From the NCBI GenBank assembly GCA_900752845.1, contig CAADWU010000015.1:1-19740 (forward strand): a DNA stretch of 19,740 bases, in the 5' to 3' direction. Positions 6,324 to 13,901 of this stretch are shown here, one piece after another. The position numbers and the translations under genes were made by a program. Numbering within the stretch: the stretch's first letter is position 1; every line of letters starts with the position of its first letter. Origin of the DNA: Candidatus Gastranaerophilales bacterium. GTDB lineage: Bacteria; Cyanobacteriota; Vampirovibrionia; Gastranaerophilales; Gastranaerophilaceae. The notes beneath the pieces are model-generated. The model searched no databases. It saw only the letters and a program-made list of their open reading frames with translations, and was not told the DNA's origin.

Positions 6324-6417
6324 TGACTTTATTTTTATATGGTTCATAGTGTTATTGATGTCTCTTTTACTGATTTAACACTCGCACTTTCGACTCCTTA
6401 GTGCGGGTGTTCTTTTT
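6324..6417 (+). ncRNA. Candidate small RNA ending in an orphan terminator
   Basis: TTGACT (6324-6329), 16 bases, CATAGT (6346-6351) is a plausible promoter giving a transcript of about 60 bases from near 6358 to the terminator at 6377-6417. No plus-strand gene lies upstream that could need this terminator, because the TPR gene is on the other strand. The 13-base terminator loop contains CTCCTT, which is complementary to Shine-Dalgarno sites. No open frame with a ribosome site is visible. Confidence 0.3.
6377..6417 (+). terminator. Orphan intrinsic terminator, plus strand
   Basis: An 11-pair stem, AACACTCGCAC with GTGCGGGTGTT (one T-G pair), loop of 13, then CTTTTT. On the minus strand there is no T-run, so it acts on plus-strand transcription. 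It precedes the thyX promoter. Confidence 0.8.
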
Positions 6418-6468
6418 GTACTGTTTTCTCTACAAAAATTTACAATATACCAATATTAGACTTATGGG

Positions 6469-6477
6469 TGGTATAAT
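6469..6477 (+). promoter_or_regulatory. Extended -10 promoter of thyX
   Basis: TGG-TATAAT (TATAAT at 6472-6477) is an extended -10; no clear -35 at the usual distance. The ATG follows at 6514 with GGGGAG at 6503-6508. Confidence 0.5.
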
Positions 6478-6513
6478 TATTTTGTGAAACTTTTTTGATG
6501 TAGGGGAGACATT

Positions 6514-7203
6514 ATGCAAGAAAATAATCAGCCTGTAGTTAATTTAATTTCAAAGCCTGAAAATATGTTAAAAACTGTTTATACAGCATGCAGAACCTGT
6601 TACAGCGCAGACTATCCGATTAATATTTATAACAGTACCGACGATGAAGAAAAAATGCTTAAACTAATTGAGCGTGTAATTTCATCAGGACATTATTCAA
6701 CAATTGAACATATACAGGTCAGTTTTGCAATTGCCAATGTTTCACGAGCTTGTACACACCAGCTTGTGCGACACAGACATATGTCTTTCTCGCAAAAATC
6801 TCAAAGATATGTAAAAGAAAAAGGTCAGTTTGATTATATTATTCCGCCTACTATTGAGCGCAATCCCGAATTAAAAGAAAAATTTGAAAATTTCATGGGA
6901 CAAATTGCTGCTCAGTATCAGGAGTTTGTTGAAGCAGGTATCCCTGCTGAAGATGCAAGGTTTGTTCTTCCTAACGCTGCTGCAAGCTCTATGGTTGTAA
7001 GTATGAATTTAAGAGAACTTATTCACGTTGCAAACTTAAGACTGTGTACAAGAGCACAATATGAAATCAGACAGCTTGTTAAAAAGATGTGTGAAGAATT
7101 AATCAAAGAAGAAGCATGGTTAAAACCTTATCTTGTTCCTAAATGCGAAAGATTGGGATTTTGCGATGAGGATAAATCCTGTGGAAGGATGCCGACTAAA
7201 TAA
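6514..7203 (+). CDS. thyX: Flavin-dependent thymidylate synthase ThyX
   Basis: Converts dUMP to dTMP using methylenetetrahydrofolate, FAD and NADPH. The diagnostic RHR-x7-S motif is at residues 86-96 (RHRHMSFSQKS), and the C-terminal MNLRELIHVANLRL...AQYEIRQL block provides the flavin/nucleotide-binding and active-site residues. At 229 aa it has normal length; the Cys-rich tail (PKCERLGFCDEDKSCG) is seen in several anaerobe ThyX proteins. GGGGAG lies five bases before the ATG. Its TAA overlaps the ATG of the next gene (TAATG), so translation is probably coupled. Confidence 0.96.
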   Translation: MQENNQPVVNLISKPENMLKTVYTACRTCYSADYPINIYNSTDDEEKMLKLIERVISSGHYSTIEHIQVSFAIANVSRACTHQLVRHRHMSFSQKSQRYVKEKGQFDYIIPPTIERNPELKEKFENFMGQIAAQYQEFVEAGIPAEDARFVLPNAAASSMVVSMNLRELIHVANLRLCTRAQYEIRQLVKKMCEELIKEEAWLKPYLVPKCERLGFCDEDKSCGRMPTK

Positions 7204-8507
7204 TGTTGGAATTACTTTTTAACCCGATTATTGTTTCAGTTATTCTTCTGTGTATTTTGTGTTTATGCAGAGTAAATGTTTTGCTTGCTCTTATTGTTTC
7301 TGCAATAGTAGCAGGTAAAATAGCAGGTTTGCATGCAGGTCAAATTATGGACTTGTTTATAAACGGTATGGGACAAAATAGTGAAACAGCTCTAAGTTAC
7401 ATTCTGCTTGGAACATTTGCTGCTGCTATGGCGCATACAGGGCTTGCTGATGTGCTTGCAAAAAGAATTGCTTTACTGATAAAGAATAATAAGTTTATTT
7501 TGTTATTAATACTAACTTTGCTTGCTTGTGCTTCACAAAACCTTATACCTGTTCACATTGCGTTTATTCCTGTAATAATTCCTCCTTTGCTTTCTGTTAT
7601 GAATAAACTAAAGTTAGACAGAAGGGCTGTTGCATGTGCTCTTGCATTTGGTCTGGTAACTCCTTATATTGTTTTGCCTGCAGGTTTCGGGTTAATCTTT
7701 CAAAGACTTCTTGCCGATAATATGTCATTGAACGGTATGGCTGTTGATGTTTCAGATGTTTGGAAGTCTGTTTGGTTCTTAGGTGCAGGGTTACTTGCAG
7801 GTTTGTTAATTGCTGTGTTCATTTCTTATCGAAAACCGAGAGAATACGAAAATATTGAAATAAAAAAAGAAAGACGACGTTCGCTTCGTTTTACGGGAAG
7901 TCATTATATAACTTTACTTGCAGCAATTGCTACTCTAACTGTTCAACTGTGGACAAAATCGTTGCCGCTCGGTGCTTTAATCGGTTTAACGATAATTTTC
8001 GGAACCCGTGCAATTAACCCTGAAAAAATGGATATTCTTATTAATGAAGGCATAGGATTGATGGGGTATGTTGCTTTTGTAATGTTGGTTGCAGCAGGTT
8101 TTGCAGGCGTTTTGAAAGCAACAGGCGGTATAGATGTTCTGGTTAATTCTTTGATACCGTTTATGATGGGTAGTAAAGTTGTTGCTGCATTTTTAATGCT
8201 AATTGTAGGTTTATTTATAACAATCGGTATAGGAACATCTTTCGGTACAATTCCTATTTTAGCGGTATTGTTTGTTCCAATATTTCTTCATTTAGGGTTC
8301 AACCCTATGGAAGCAATCATTGTTTTTGCGGCTGCTGCTGCGCTCGGTGATGCCGGTTCTCCTGCTTCGGGGACTACTTTGGGACCTACGGCAGGACTTG
8401 ACGCTGACGGGCAGCATAATCATATTCAGGATACCTGCATACCTACATTTTTACACTACAATATTCCGTTAATTTTGTTTGCGTTGCTTGCAGTGATAAT
8501 ATTTTAG
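7203..8507 (+). CDS. Na+/H+ antiporter family (YuiF/NhaC-like) permease
   Basis: A 434-aa membrane protein with about eleven hydrophobic segments, an N-terminal region of the Na_H_antiport_2 type, and the conserved C-terminal block GDAGSPASGTTLGPTAGLDADGQHNH (residues 382-407) followed by TCIPTFLHYNIPL, which is characteristic of the YuiF-like members of the ion transporter superfamily. Proposed roles in this group include Na+/H+ exchange and amino acid or organic anion transport; the substrate is not settled. A polar loop at 209-230 (RKPREYENIEIKKERRR) divides the two halves. It starts on the stop of thyX by a one-base overlap and has no separate promoter, which makes it part of the thyX operon. 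The functional link with thyX is unclear. Confidence 0.85.
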   Translation: MLELLFNPIIVSVILLCILCLCRVNVLLALIVSAIVAGKIAGLHAGQIMDLFINGMGQNSETALSYILLGTFAAAMAHTGLADVLAKRIALLIKNNKFILLLILTLLACASQNLIPVHIAFIPVIIPPLLSVMNKLKLDRRAVACALAFGLVTPYIVLPAGFGLIFQRLLADNMSLNGMAVDVSDVWKSVWFLGAGLLAGLLIAVFISYRKPREYENIEIKKERRRSLRFTGSHYITLLAAIATLTVQLWTKSLPLGALIGLTIIFGTRAINPEKMDILINEGIGLMGYVAFVMLVAAGFAGVLKATGGIDVLVNSLIPFMMGSKVVAAFLMLIVGLFITIGIGTSFGTIPILAVLFVPIFLHLGFNPMEAIIVFAAAAALGDAGSPASGTTLGPTAGLDADGQHNHIQDTCIPTFLHYNIPLILFALLAVIIF

Positions 8508-8532
8508 AGGTATTATAAATTTGTTAAATTGC

Positions 8533-8609
8533 GGCTTCGTAGCTCAGCAGGATAGAGCAGCGGTTTCCTAAACCGAAGATCGTGCGTTCGAATCGCACCG
8601 GGGCCACCA
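8533..8609 (+). tRNA. tRNA-Arg (anticodon CCU)
   Basis: A full 77-base cloverleaf: acceptor GGCTTCG / CGGGGCC (two G-U pairs), D arm GCTC/GAGC, anticodon loop TTCCTAA giving CCU (reads AGG), T arm GTGCG-TTCGAAT-CGCAC, discriminator A and an encoded CCA. The first anticodon-stem pair, 27-43, is a G-A mismatch. It lies 25 bases after the permease gene and 14 bases before hydE, so it is probably cut out of a shared transcript. Confidence 0.96.
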
Positions 8610-8623
8610 TTTAAGGATATATA

Positions 8624-9595
8624 ATGCTAAATAAAAAAGAAATTATTGATATATTAAAATGTCCTGATACTATTGTTTTGAAAGAAGCTGATGAAATTCG
8701 TAAAAAGTATGTAGGGGATGCTGTTCATCTTAGAGGATTAGTAGAATTTTCTAATATTTGCAAAAGGAATTGTCTTTATTGCGGACTTCAATCCTCAAAC
8801 GTAAATGTTAAAAGATACAGACTATCTAAAGAAGAAATTTTAAGAATAGCAAAATCTGGTGTGGAAGCAGGTTATAAAACAATTGTAATGCAATCTGGCG
8901 AGGATAGTTATTTTAATTCAAAAATTCTTTGTGAAATTATTTCAGATATAAAGTCTTTTGGGGCTGCTTTAACTTTAAGTCTTGGTGAAAGAACTTATGA
9001 TGAATACAAAGCTTTTAAAGATGCCGGAGCTGACAGATATTTAATAAGAATAGAAACAACTGACGAAAACTTATATAAAAAAATGCATCCGTATTCAGAT
9101 TTTCAAAATAGAAAACGTTGTTTAAGAGATTTAAAAAAAATAGGTTTTGAAACAGGTACGGGATGCCTTGTAGGCTTACCCGGTCAATCTTTGGCGTCTT
9201 TAGCAGATGATATTTTGTTTTTCAAAGAGCTTGATGCTGATATGATAGGAATAGGTCCTTTTATATCTCATCCGGATACCCCTTTAGCTGGTGAACCCAA
9301 TGGGGATTTTAACTTAGCCTTAAAAGTTATGGCTATAACCAGACTAGTTCTTCATGATATAAATATTCCTGCTACAACGGCAATGGAAACATTAAAGGAA
9401 AACGGCAGACTTCTGGCTCTTCAAAGCGGTGCAAATGTTGTAATGCCTAATTTAACAGACAGCGAGCATAAAAAGCTTTACTCAATCTATCCTAATAAAG
9501 TGAGCGTTACACGTGAAGATGTTGCCTTGATGCTAAAAGACATAGGACGTTATGTTGCAGATGATTTTGGATTTAGAAAAAACTCTGCTATGTAA
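8624..9595 (+). CDS. hydE: [FeFe]-hydrogenase maturase HydE (radical SAM)
   Basis: A 323-aa radical SAM protein. The CX3CX2C cluster motif is at Cys46, Cys50 and Cys53 (CKRNCLYCGL), preceded by HLRGLVEFSNIC, with VMQSGED and LSLGERTYDEY downstream and the C-terminal block ATTAMETLKENGR...VMPNLTDSEHKKLYSIYPNK, which is typical of HydE. HydE works with HydG and HydF to build the 2Fe subcluster of [FeFe]-hydrogenase. The optional second C-terminal cysteine cluster of some HydE proteins is absent. The closest alternative is PylB (methylornithine synthase), but no pyl genes are here and the MPNLT...YPNK block favours HydE. No hydF, hydG or hydrogenase gene lies in the window. AAGGA lies six bases before the ATG, only 14 bases after the tRNA. 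Confidence 0.85.
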   Translation: MLNKKEIIDILKCPDTIVLKEADEIRKKYVGDAVHLRGLVEFSNICKRNCLYCGLQSSNVNVKRYRLSKEEILRIAKSGVEAGYKTIVMQSGEDSYFNSKILCEIISDIKSFGAALTLSLGERTYDEYKAFKDAGADRYLIRIETTDENLYKKMHPYSDFQNRKRCLRDLKKIGFETGTGCLVGLPGQSLASLADDILFFKELDADMIGIGPFISHPDTPLAGEPNGDFNLALKVMAITRLVLHDINIPATTAMETLKENGRLLALQSGANVVMPNLTDSEHKKLYSIYPNKVSVTREDVALMLKDIGRYVADDFGFRKNSAM

Positions 9596-9599
9596 ATTT

Positions 9600-9673
9600 T
9601 GTGCTTGATGCGATTTGAACGCACGACCTTCTCCTTCGGAGGGAGACGCTCTATCCAACTGAGCTACAAGCAC
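9600..9673 (-). tRNA. tRNA-Arg (anticodon CCG)
   Basis: Minus-strand cloverleaf: acceptor GTGCTTG / CAAGCAC fully paired, D arm GCTC/GAGC, anticodon stem TCTCC/GGAGA with loop CTCCGAA giving CCG (reads CGG), T arm GTGCG-TTCAAAT-CGCAT. The discriminator is A at 9600, followed by A residues, so CCA is not encoded, unlike the tRNA at 8533. It starts 15 bases after the exonuclease gene and ends five bases from the convergent hydE stop. Confidence 0.96.
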
Positions 9674-9688
9674 AAGTACTTATTTATT

Positions 9689-10225
9689 CTACATAAATTC
9701 TGCCATTTTAGCAAGAACGTATGTTTTTAAGCACTTGTATACTTCAAATGTAACTCTGCAATCCTCAAGTCCTCTGTGCATTCTGCCGCTTTTGATTTTA
9801 TAATAATCAGCGAGTGTTTGAAGTTTGTGGTTTTCACAATCAAGCTTAAGTTTTCTTGCAATTTTCAGAGTATCAACGTAGCTGTTTGAGAAAGCTTTGT
9901 TAAAATATTTTATTGATTTGTCATAAATAAAATTTATATCAAAATTTATATTATGCCCCAAAATTGTATCTTTACCAACAAATTCCAAAAAATCAGGCAA
10001 AACTTCTTCTATTGAATGTTCGTTTTCAAGCATAGCATTTTTTATGCCTGTAAGGTTTGAGATAAATCTTCCGACAGGTCTTTGAGGTTTTACGAGTTTT
10101 GAAAATGTCTTAACTATTTTTCCTTCTCTAACCCTTATGGCTGATAGTTCTATAATATCATCAATTGCAGAATTTAATCCGTTTGTTTCTATATCTATAA
10201 CAGTGTAATCATCGGGAAATGTCAT
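9689..10225 (-). CDS. DEDDh 3'-5' exonuclease (DNA polymerase III epsilon-like)
   Basis: A 178-aa exonuclease with all DnaQ-family motifs: ExoI VIDIETNG (Asp11, Glu13), ExoII GHNINFDINF (Asp96) and ExoIIIe HRGLEDC (His150, Asp155). It is the length of a stand-alone proofreading or oligonuclease domain; whether it is the replicative epsilon subunit or another DEDDh enzyme cannot be decided here. The ATG at 10225 has AAGGGAG eight bases upstream. The frame goes on 21 codons to an ATG at 10288, but that lies two bases after the T-run of the lemA terminator and lacks a good ribosome site at normal distance. A TGC-TAAATT extended -10 just inside that stretch could drive the shorter form. Probably co-transcribed with tRNA-Arg(CCG). 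Confidence 0.85.
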   Translation of the reverse strand: MTFPDDYTVIDIETNGLNSAIDDIIELSAIRVREGKIVKTFSKLVKPQRPVGRFISNLTGIKNAMLENEHSIEEVLPDFLEFVGKDTILGHNINFDINFIYDKSIKYFNKAFSNSYVDTLKIARKLKLDCENHKLQTLADYYKIKSGRMHRGLEDCRVTFEVYKCLKTYVLAKMAEFM

Positions 10226-10290
10226 TAAGCTTTCTCCCTTAATTCGGCTGTTTAGTTTGTTTGAAAATTTTTCGTCATAATTTAGCATTT

Positions 10291-10340
10291 AAAAAAGTCC
10301 CCAAATGTATAACCACATATTAGCATACAATTTGAGGACT
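10291..10340 (-). terminator. Intrinsic terminator after lemA
   Basis: On the minus strand AGTCCTCAAATTGTAT (10340-10325) pairs with ATACATTTGGGGACT (10311-10297) with one G-T pair and one bulge, followed by six T (10296-10291). It separates lemA from the exonuclease gene. Confidence 0.8.
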
Positions 10341-10357
10341 TCAAATTTTTTAGTTAT

Positions 10358-10930
10358 TTATTTTAGATAATCACTTGCATTTACAGGCTGACGTTCTTTT
10401 TCATCTGTTACTTCAAAGTAAGGTAAGTCGGATTTTATTCCTAATGACTGTGCTAACATTGAACTTGGCCAAATTTCAATTGCATTTTTTAAATCAAGTA
10501 CAGATGCATTATAAAATCTTCTTGAAGCTGCAATGTGTTCTTCAACTTCTGAATAAGTTTCCATAGCTTGAACCATTGTATTATCTGATTTTAATTGCGG
10601 ATAATTTTCCAACGATACCATTAATTGGCTCATTTTAGACTGAATATCTTTATCAAGCTGCATTTTTTGTGAAACAGTATCTTCACCCTGAAGTTTTAAA
10701 GCTTCTGTTCTCAATTTTGTAATATCTTCAATTAAACTTCTTTCATGTTCCATAAATTTATTAGCAATAAATAGAACATTAGGAATTAAATCATAACGTT
10801 TTTTTAGTTGAACATCAATACTTGCCAGAGCTTCTTTTACTTTGTTCTTTTTCTGTATAAGTGATACGTATACAGAATATAACCACCAAGCTGCAACAAG
10901 TACCAGTCCTGATAAAATTGTAATTGACAT
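10358..10930 (-). CDS. lemA: LemA family protein
   Basis: A 190-aa protein with one N-terminal membrane helix (residues 3-22) and a long helical extracytoplasmic or cytoplasmic domain. Family signatures are VKEALASIDVQLKKRYDLIPNV at about 31-52 and EEHIAASRRFYNASVLDLKNAIEIWPSSMLA at 129-159, plus the final PYFEVTDEKERQPV. LemA proteins are widespread and of unknown biochemical role. AGGAG lies a few bases before the ATG, and the gene has its own promoter and terminator, so it is a single-gene unit downstream of the LCP gene. Confidence 0.93.
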   Translation of the reverse strand: MSITILSGLVLVAAWWLYSVYVSLIQKKNKVKEALASIDVQLKKRYDLIPNVLFIANKFMEHERSLIEDITKLRTEALKLQGEDTVSQKMQLDKDIQSKMSQLMVSLENYPQLKSDNTMVQAMETYSEVEEHIAASRRFYNASVLDLKNAIEIWPSSMLAQSLGIKSDLPYFEVTDEKERQPVNASDYLK

Positions 10931-10955
10931 ATTTCTCTCCTTTTATAATAAGAGT

Positions 10956-10984
10956 ATCATATCATTTTTTTTTGAGATATGCAA
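10956..10984 (-). promoter_or_regulatory. Promoter of lemA
   Basis: On the minus strand TTGCAT (10984-10979), 17 bases including a run of nine A, then TATGAT (10961-10956). The A-run could bend or stiffen the spacer. The lemA ATG follows at 10930 with AAGGAGAG at 10942-10935. Confidence 0.5.
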
Positions 10985-10986
10985 TC

Positions 10987-12315
10987 TTAATTTCCTGATA
11001 AAATGATTGTAAAGTCACTTTCTCCGCAGTGGTAATTTATAGGATCATACACAAACTGCAATCCACCGAAAGCTTCGTTTTTCTTTTTAAGCCAGTTATA
11101 ATAATCATTTGTGACTTTGCTTGAATGAGCGATAAACTGTGAATGAGCTCTTGTAGCTTTGCCTGTGCATTTTACTTCAATACCTGCTTCTTTAAGATTT
11201 GCAGCCATAGCATCACCTTTAGCACTGTCTGATGCAAGAACGCTTGCTGTCATAGGAGCAGCTTCATCAATGTGTTCTCTGTCACGATAAATTATACGGT
11301 TAACTACTTCCTGAGTTTTTTCAGGGTCTAAAATCCAGTAGCTGATGTAACCTTTTTGGTTAGGAGCTCCGGGAAGCATAGCTATTTCAATTTTATCCAT
11401 GTCAATGTGTTTTGTTAAAGCAGCATATTGTGACATTTCATAGAAAGACATATCGGTTTTAACATATTTTTTTGCAACTGAAATGATATCAGGAATTTTA
11501 GTGATTGTAGAAGGTTGTTTTAACTGAGTTAAGAGACTTCTTAATAACCACTGCTGTCTTTGAGTTCTTCCTATATCTCCTAGAGCATCATGTCTGAACC
11601 TTAAGTATTCTACAGCCTGCTGACCGTTTAAATGATGGTCTCCTTTAGAAAAATTTATATGAAGATTGCCGGAATAATCGTTATAATGCATTGGTTTTTC
11701 AATATAAATGTCAAGCCCGTCCATAGCATCTACAATAGCTTTAACAGCATCATCATGAACCATTATATATCTGTCAATATGAACTCCTAAAGTGTCTTCT
11801 ACGGTTTTCTTTGTCATTTCAATCCCGCCTATTGCATGTGCCGCATTAATCTTATTTACCCCGTTATCTCTCGGAAGGTAAACTTTACTGTCACGTGGAA
11901 TTGATAGAGCGTTTACTGATTTAGTTTTAGGATCAACGTTTACTAAAATTATCGTATCTGTTCTTGTGCCTGACCATAAGTCATTCGGGTTGCCGCTGGC
12001 ATCAACACCAAGAAATAAAATATTTTGACGTCTTAACCCGAAAGGAAAAGCAAAGTCTGCATGTTCTTTGTTATCGTTACTTTTTGCAAGCTTTTGAAAT
12101 ATTTTTGTAATGGCAGAATTTTCGCCGAATTGTTTTTCAAAAAAGTTTTCATCTCCGGCAAACATAAATATAGCTAAGAGCAATCCTGCAAAAACAATCA
12201 TCATACCAATAAGTATCTTAGCGAATGAAGATTGTTCTTCTTTTGCCTGTCTGGCGTGTTTAACAAATGAATTAGTTCTTTCTTCTCTATTTCTTCTTTG
12301 AGTTTGATTAGTCAT
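10987..12315 (-). CDS. LytR-CpsA-Psr (LCP) family cell wall glycopolymer transferase with LytR_C domain
   Basis: A 442-aa membrane-anchored protein: basic cytoplasmic N-terminus, one membrane helix at about 33-53, LCP domain at about 97-260, and a C-terminal LytR_C domain at about 352-440. LCP catalytic and polyprenyl-phosphate-binding signatures are visible: NILFLGVDA, TRTDTIILV (117-125, Asp120), SIPRDSKV (138-145, Arg141) and YLRFRHDALGDIGRTQRQQ (237-255, with Arg239, Arg241, Asp247, Arg250). These enzymes move polyprenyl-linked glycans to peptidoglycan or proteins. It starts 13 bases after the stop of mgtE with a weak AAAGGTAG site and is therefore the second gene of that operon. The acceptor and glycan are unknown in this lineage. 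Confidence 0.92.
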   Translation of the reverse strand: MTNQTQRRNREERTNSFVKHARQAKEEQSSFAKILIGMMIVFAGLLLAIFMFAGDENFFEKQFGENSAITKIFQKLAKSNDNKEHADFAFPFGLRRQNILFLGVDASGNPNDLWSGTRTDTIILVNVDPKTKSVNALSIPRDSKVYLPRDNGVNKINAAHAIGGIEMTKKTVEDTLGVHIDRYIMVHDDAVKAIVDAMDGLDIYIEKPMHYNDYSGNLHINFSKGDHHLNGQQAVEYLRFRHDALGDIGRTQRQQWLLRSLLTQLKQPSTITKIPDIISVAKKYVKTDMSFYEMSQYAALTKHIDMDKIEIAMLPGAPNQKGYISYWILDPEKTQEVVNRIIYRDREHIDEAAPMTASVLASDSAKGDAMAANLKEAGIEVKCTGKATRAHSQFIAHSSKVTNDYYNWLKKKNEAFGGLQFVYDPINYHCGESDFTIILSGN

Positions 12316-12328
12316 ATTTTCTACCTTT

Positions 12329-13696
12329 TTACATAACCTTAATTAAGAAAGTTGACACAAGAGTAAAGTATATTGCCAACCCTAAAACGTCAATAGTTGT
12401 AGCAATAACTGGGCCTGATGCTACAGCAGGATCTACTTTTATTGCTTTAAGAGCAAACGGTGTAAATGTGCCTATAATTGTTGCCATTGTCATATTAATT
12501 GCCATTGCTAAACCGACTATAATGCCGAGTTCCATATTATGCTGCCAACCCCATGTAACTGCTGTTACAAGAATGCCAAATATTGAACCTATAAGAAGTC
12601 CGATAGATGTTTCTCTTAAAATATGGTGCACAGCAGAGCTTAATGTTACCTGACCTGTTGATAAACCACGAACCATAAGTGTAATACTTTGAGTTCCTAT
12701 GTTACCGCCAAGTCCTGCTAAAAGCGGCATAAATATTGCAATGATAGGTAATGCCTGAAGCGTATGGTCAAAATGATGACCTACATTTACCGCAATAAAT
12801 TCACCTAATAATGTTATAAATAACCATGGAGTTCTTGCTCGTATAGCATTGAATACATTCCCTGAAAGGATTTCATCTTCATCAACAACTTCGGTTGAAA
12901 TACCTGATGATTGGTAAATTTCTTCTGTGGTTTCTTCTTCAAACAAATCATGAACGTCATCCCAGGTAATCATACCTTTCAGCCTGTTATATAAATCGAC
13001 AACAGGCAAAGCATTATACTGGTATTTCATAAATTCATCAATAATATAATCACTGTAATCATCAACGTGAAGTCTTACGATGTCTGAAATCATGATATCT
13101 TCTACACGTTTGTTAATTGGTGAAGTTAAAAGTTTTCTTAAGGATACAACGCCTAAAAGGTGGTTTTGTTTATCTACAACATAAACATAATATAATTCCA
13201 TATTGTCCTGTTCAGCCTTAATCCTGATGTGATTTAAAACATCCTGGACACTCATTTCGGAATTTACTGTTAAAACAGCGGGGTTCATAATACCGCCTGC
13301 CGTATCTTCATTATATGTTAAAAGTTCTCTGACTTCTTCTGAAAATTTATGAGGAAGTTTATCTAAATAAGTTTCGCTTTCATCTTCTTCCATGTCCCCC
13401 AAAACGTCAGCGGCAGCATCGTGAGGCAGTTGTGTAAGAATTTGTGATGCTAAATTCTCATCAATGTCGCTTAAAAGTTCTACCTGCATTTGAGGAGGTA
13501 AATATTCCATTAAATCGGCAGCTTTTTCCAAATCAAGAAGCTTAAAACATTGAAGTCTTTCTTCCGGCTTCAGTTCCTGAAAAATATCTGCTAAATCCGC
13601 AACGTGATAACTGTTCAGTTCTTCTTTGAGCTGAATAAGTGTTTCATCGTCCATGATTTCTCTTATTCTGTCGATAATGTTTGAAATATTTATCAT
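12329..13696 (-). CDS. mgtE: Magnesium transporter MgtE
   Basis: A 455-aa MgtE with the full architecture: N domain of helical repeats (about 20-130, including LPPQMQVELLSDID and LPHDAAADVLGDM), two CBS domains (about 137-255), and a C-terminal channel of five membrane helices (about 290-455). Channel signatures are LLAGLGGNIGTQS (325-337) and DPAVASGPV followed by TTIDVLGL, with Asp436 as the pore magnesium ligand. It imports Mg2+ and closes when cytosolic Mg2+ fills sites between N and CBS domains. No ribosome site precedes the ATG, and a TATAAT sits nine bases before it. It is the first gene of an operon with the LCP gene. Confidence 0.96.
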   Translation of the reverse strand: MINISNIIDRIREIMDDETLIQLKEELNSYHVADLADIFQELKPEERLQCFKLLDLEKAADLMEYLPPQMQVELLSDIDENLASQILTQLPHDAAADVLGDMEEDESETYLDKLPHKFSEEVRELLTYNEDTAGGIMNPAVLTVNSEMSVQDVLNHIRIKAEQDNMELYYVYVVDKQNHLLGVVSLRKLLTSPINKRVEDIMISDIVRLHVDDYSDYIIDEFMKYQYNALPVVDLYNRLKGMITWDDVHDLFEEETTEEIYQSSGISTEVVDEDEILSGNVFNAIRARTPWLFITLLGEFIAVNVGHHFDHTLQALPIIAIFMPLLAGLGGNIGTQSITLMVRGLSTGQVTLSSAVHHILRETSIGLLIGSIFGILVTAVTWGWQHNMELGIIVGLAMAINMTMATIIGTFTPFALKAIKVDPAVASGPVIATTIDVLGLAIYFTLVSTFLIKVM

Positions 13697-13705
13697 AACA
13701 TTAGT

Positions 13706-13711
13706 ATTATA
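13706..13711 (-). promoter_or_regulatory. -10 element close to the mgtE start
   Basis: TATAAT on the minus strand (13711-13706) followed by nine bases, ACTAATGTT, and then the ATG at 13696. Transcription would start only about two or three bases before the ATG. The best -35 candidate, TGGGAA at an 18-base spacing, is weak. There is no Shine-Dalgarno site. Confidence 0.4.
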
Positions 13712-13767
13712 TTACAAACAAAGAATTCATTCCCATTTAATTTTTTAACCCTTTATTTCTGATATAC

Positions 13768-13796
13768 TTGCTTAACATATAAAAACTTGTTATAAT
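13768..13796 (+). promoter_or_regulatory. Promoter of poly-G leader 2
   Basis: TTGCTT (13768-13773), 17 bases, TGT-TATAAT with TATAAT at 13791-13796. AAGGAG at 13814-13819 precedes the ATG at 13826. The layout copies that of the first leader at 4208-4267. Confidence 0.6.
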
Positions 13797-13825
13797 AATA
13801 GTATAGAATTAATAAGGAGCAGTAT

Positions 13826-13876
13826 ATGAAAAGATTTATTAGTACCGCATTATGCGGGGGGGGGGCAGCCTTTTAA
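13826..13876 (+). CDS. Poly-G leader peptide 2 (reading with ten G)
   Basis: As given, 16 codons: MKRFISTALC, GGG, AAF, then TAA at 13874-13876. With 9 or 12 G the frame reads GGG then QPFKLTSEIFREL and stops. With 8 or 11 G it stays open to the pilin-like gene at 13966 and would add about 46 residues to it. Start, promoter and AAGGAG are good. Homologous to the leader at 4267. Confidence 0.5.
   Translation: MKRFISTALCGGGAAF
13856..13865 (+). repeat. Homopolymer G10, candidate phase-variation tract 2
   Basis: Ten G directly after MKRFISTALC, the second such run in the window and at the corresponding place of a homologous leader. The base count should be treated with caution. Confidence 0.9.
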
Positions 13877-13901
13877 GCTCACATCAGAGATTTTTAGAGA
13901 G

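Noticed and set aside
8624..9595. Radical SAM protein as PylB or BioB
   Set aside because: No pyl or bio genes nearby; the C-terminal MPNLT...YPNK block fits HydE better.
9689..10288. Exonuclease start at 10288
   Set aside because: It lies two bases past the T-run of the lemA terminator and the ribosome site is poorly spaced; ATG 10225 has AAGGGAG.
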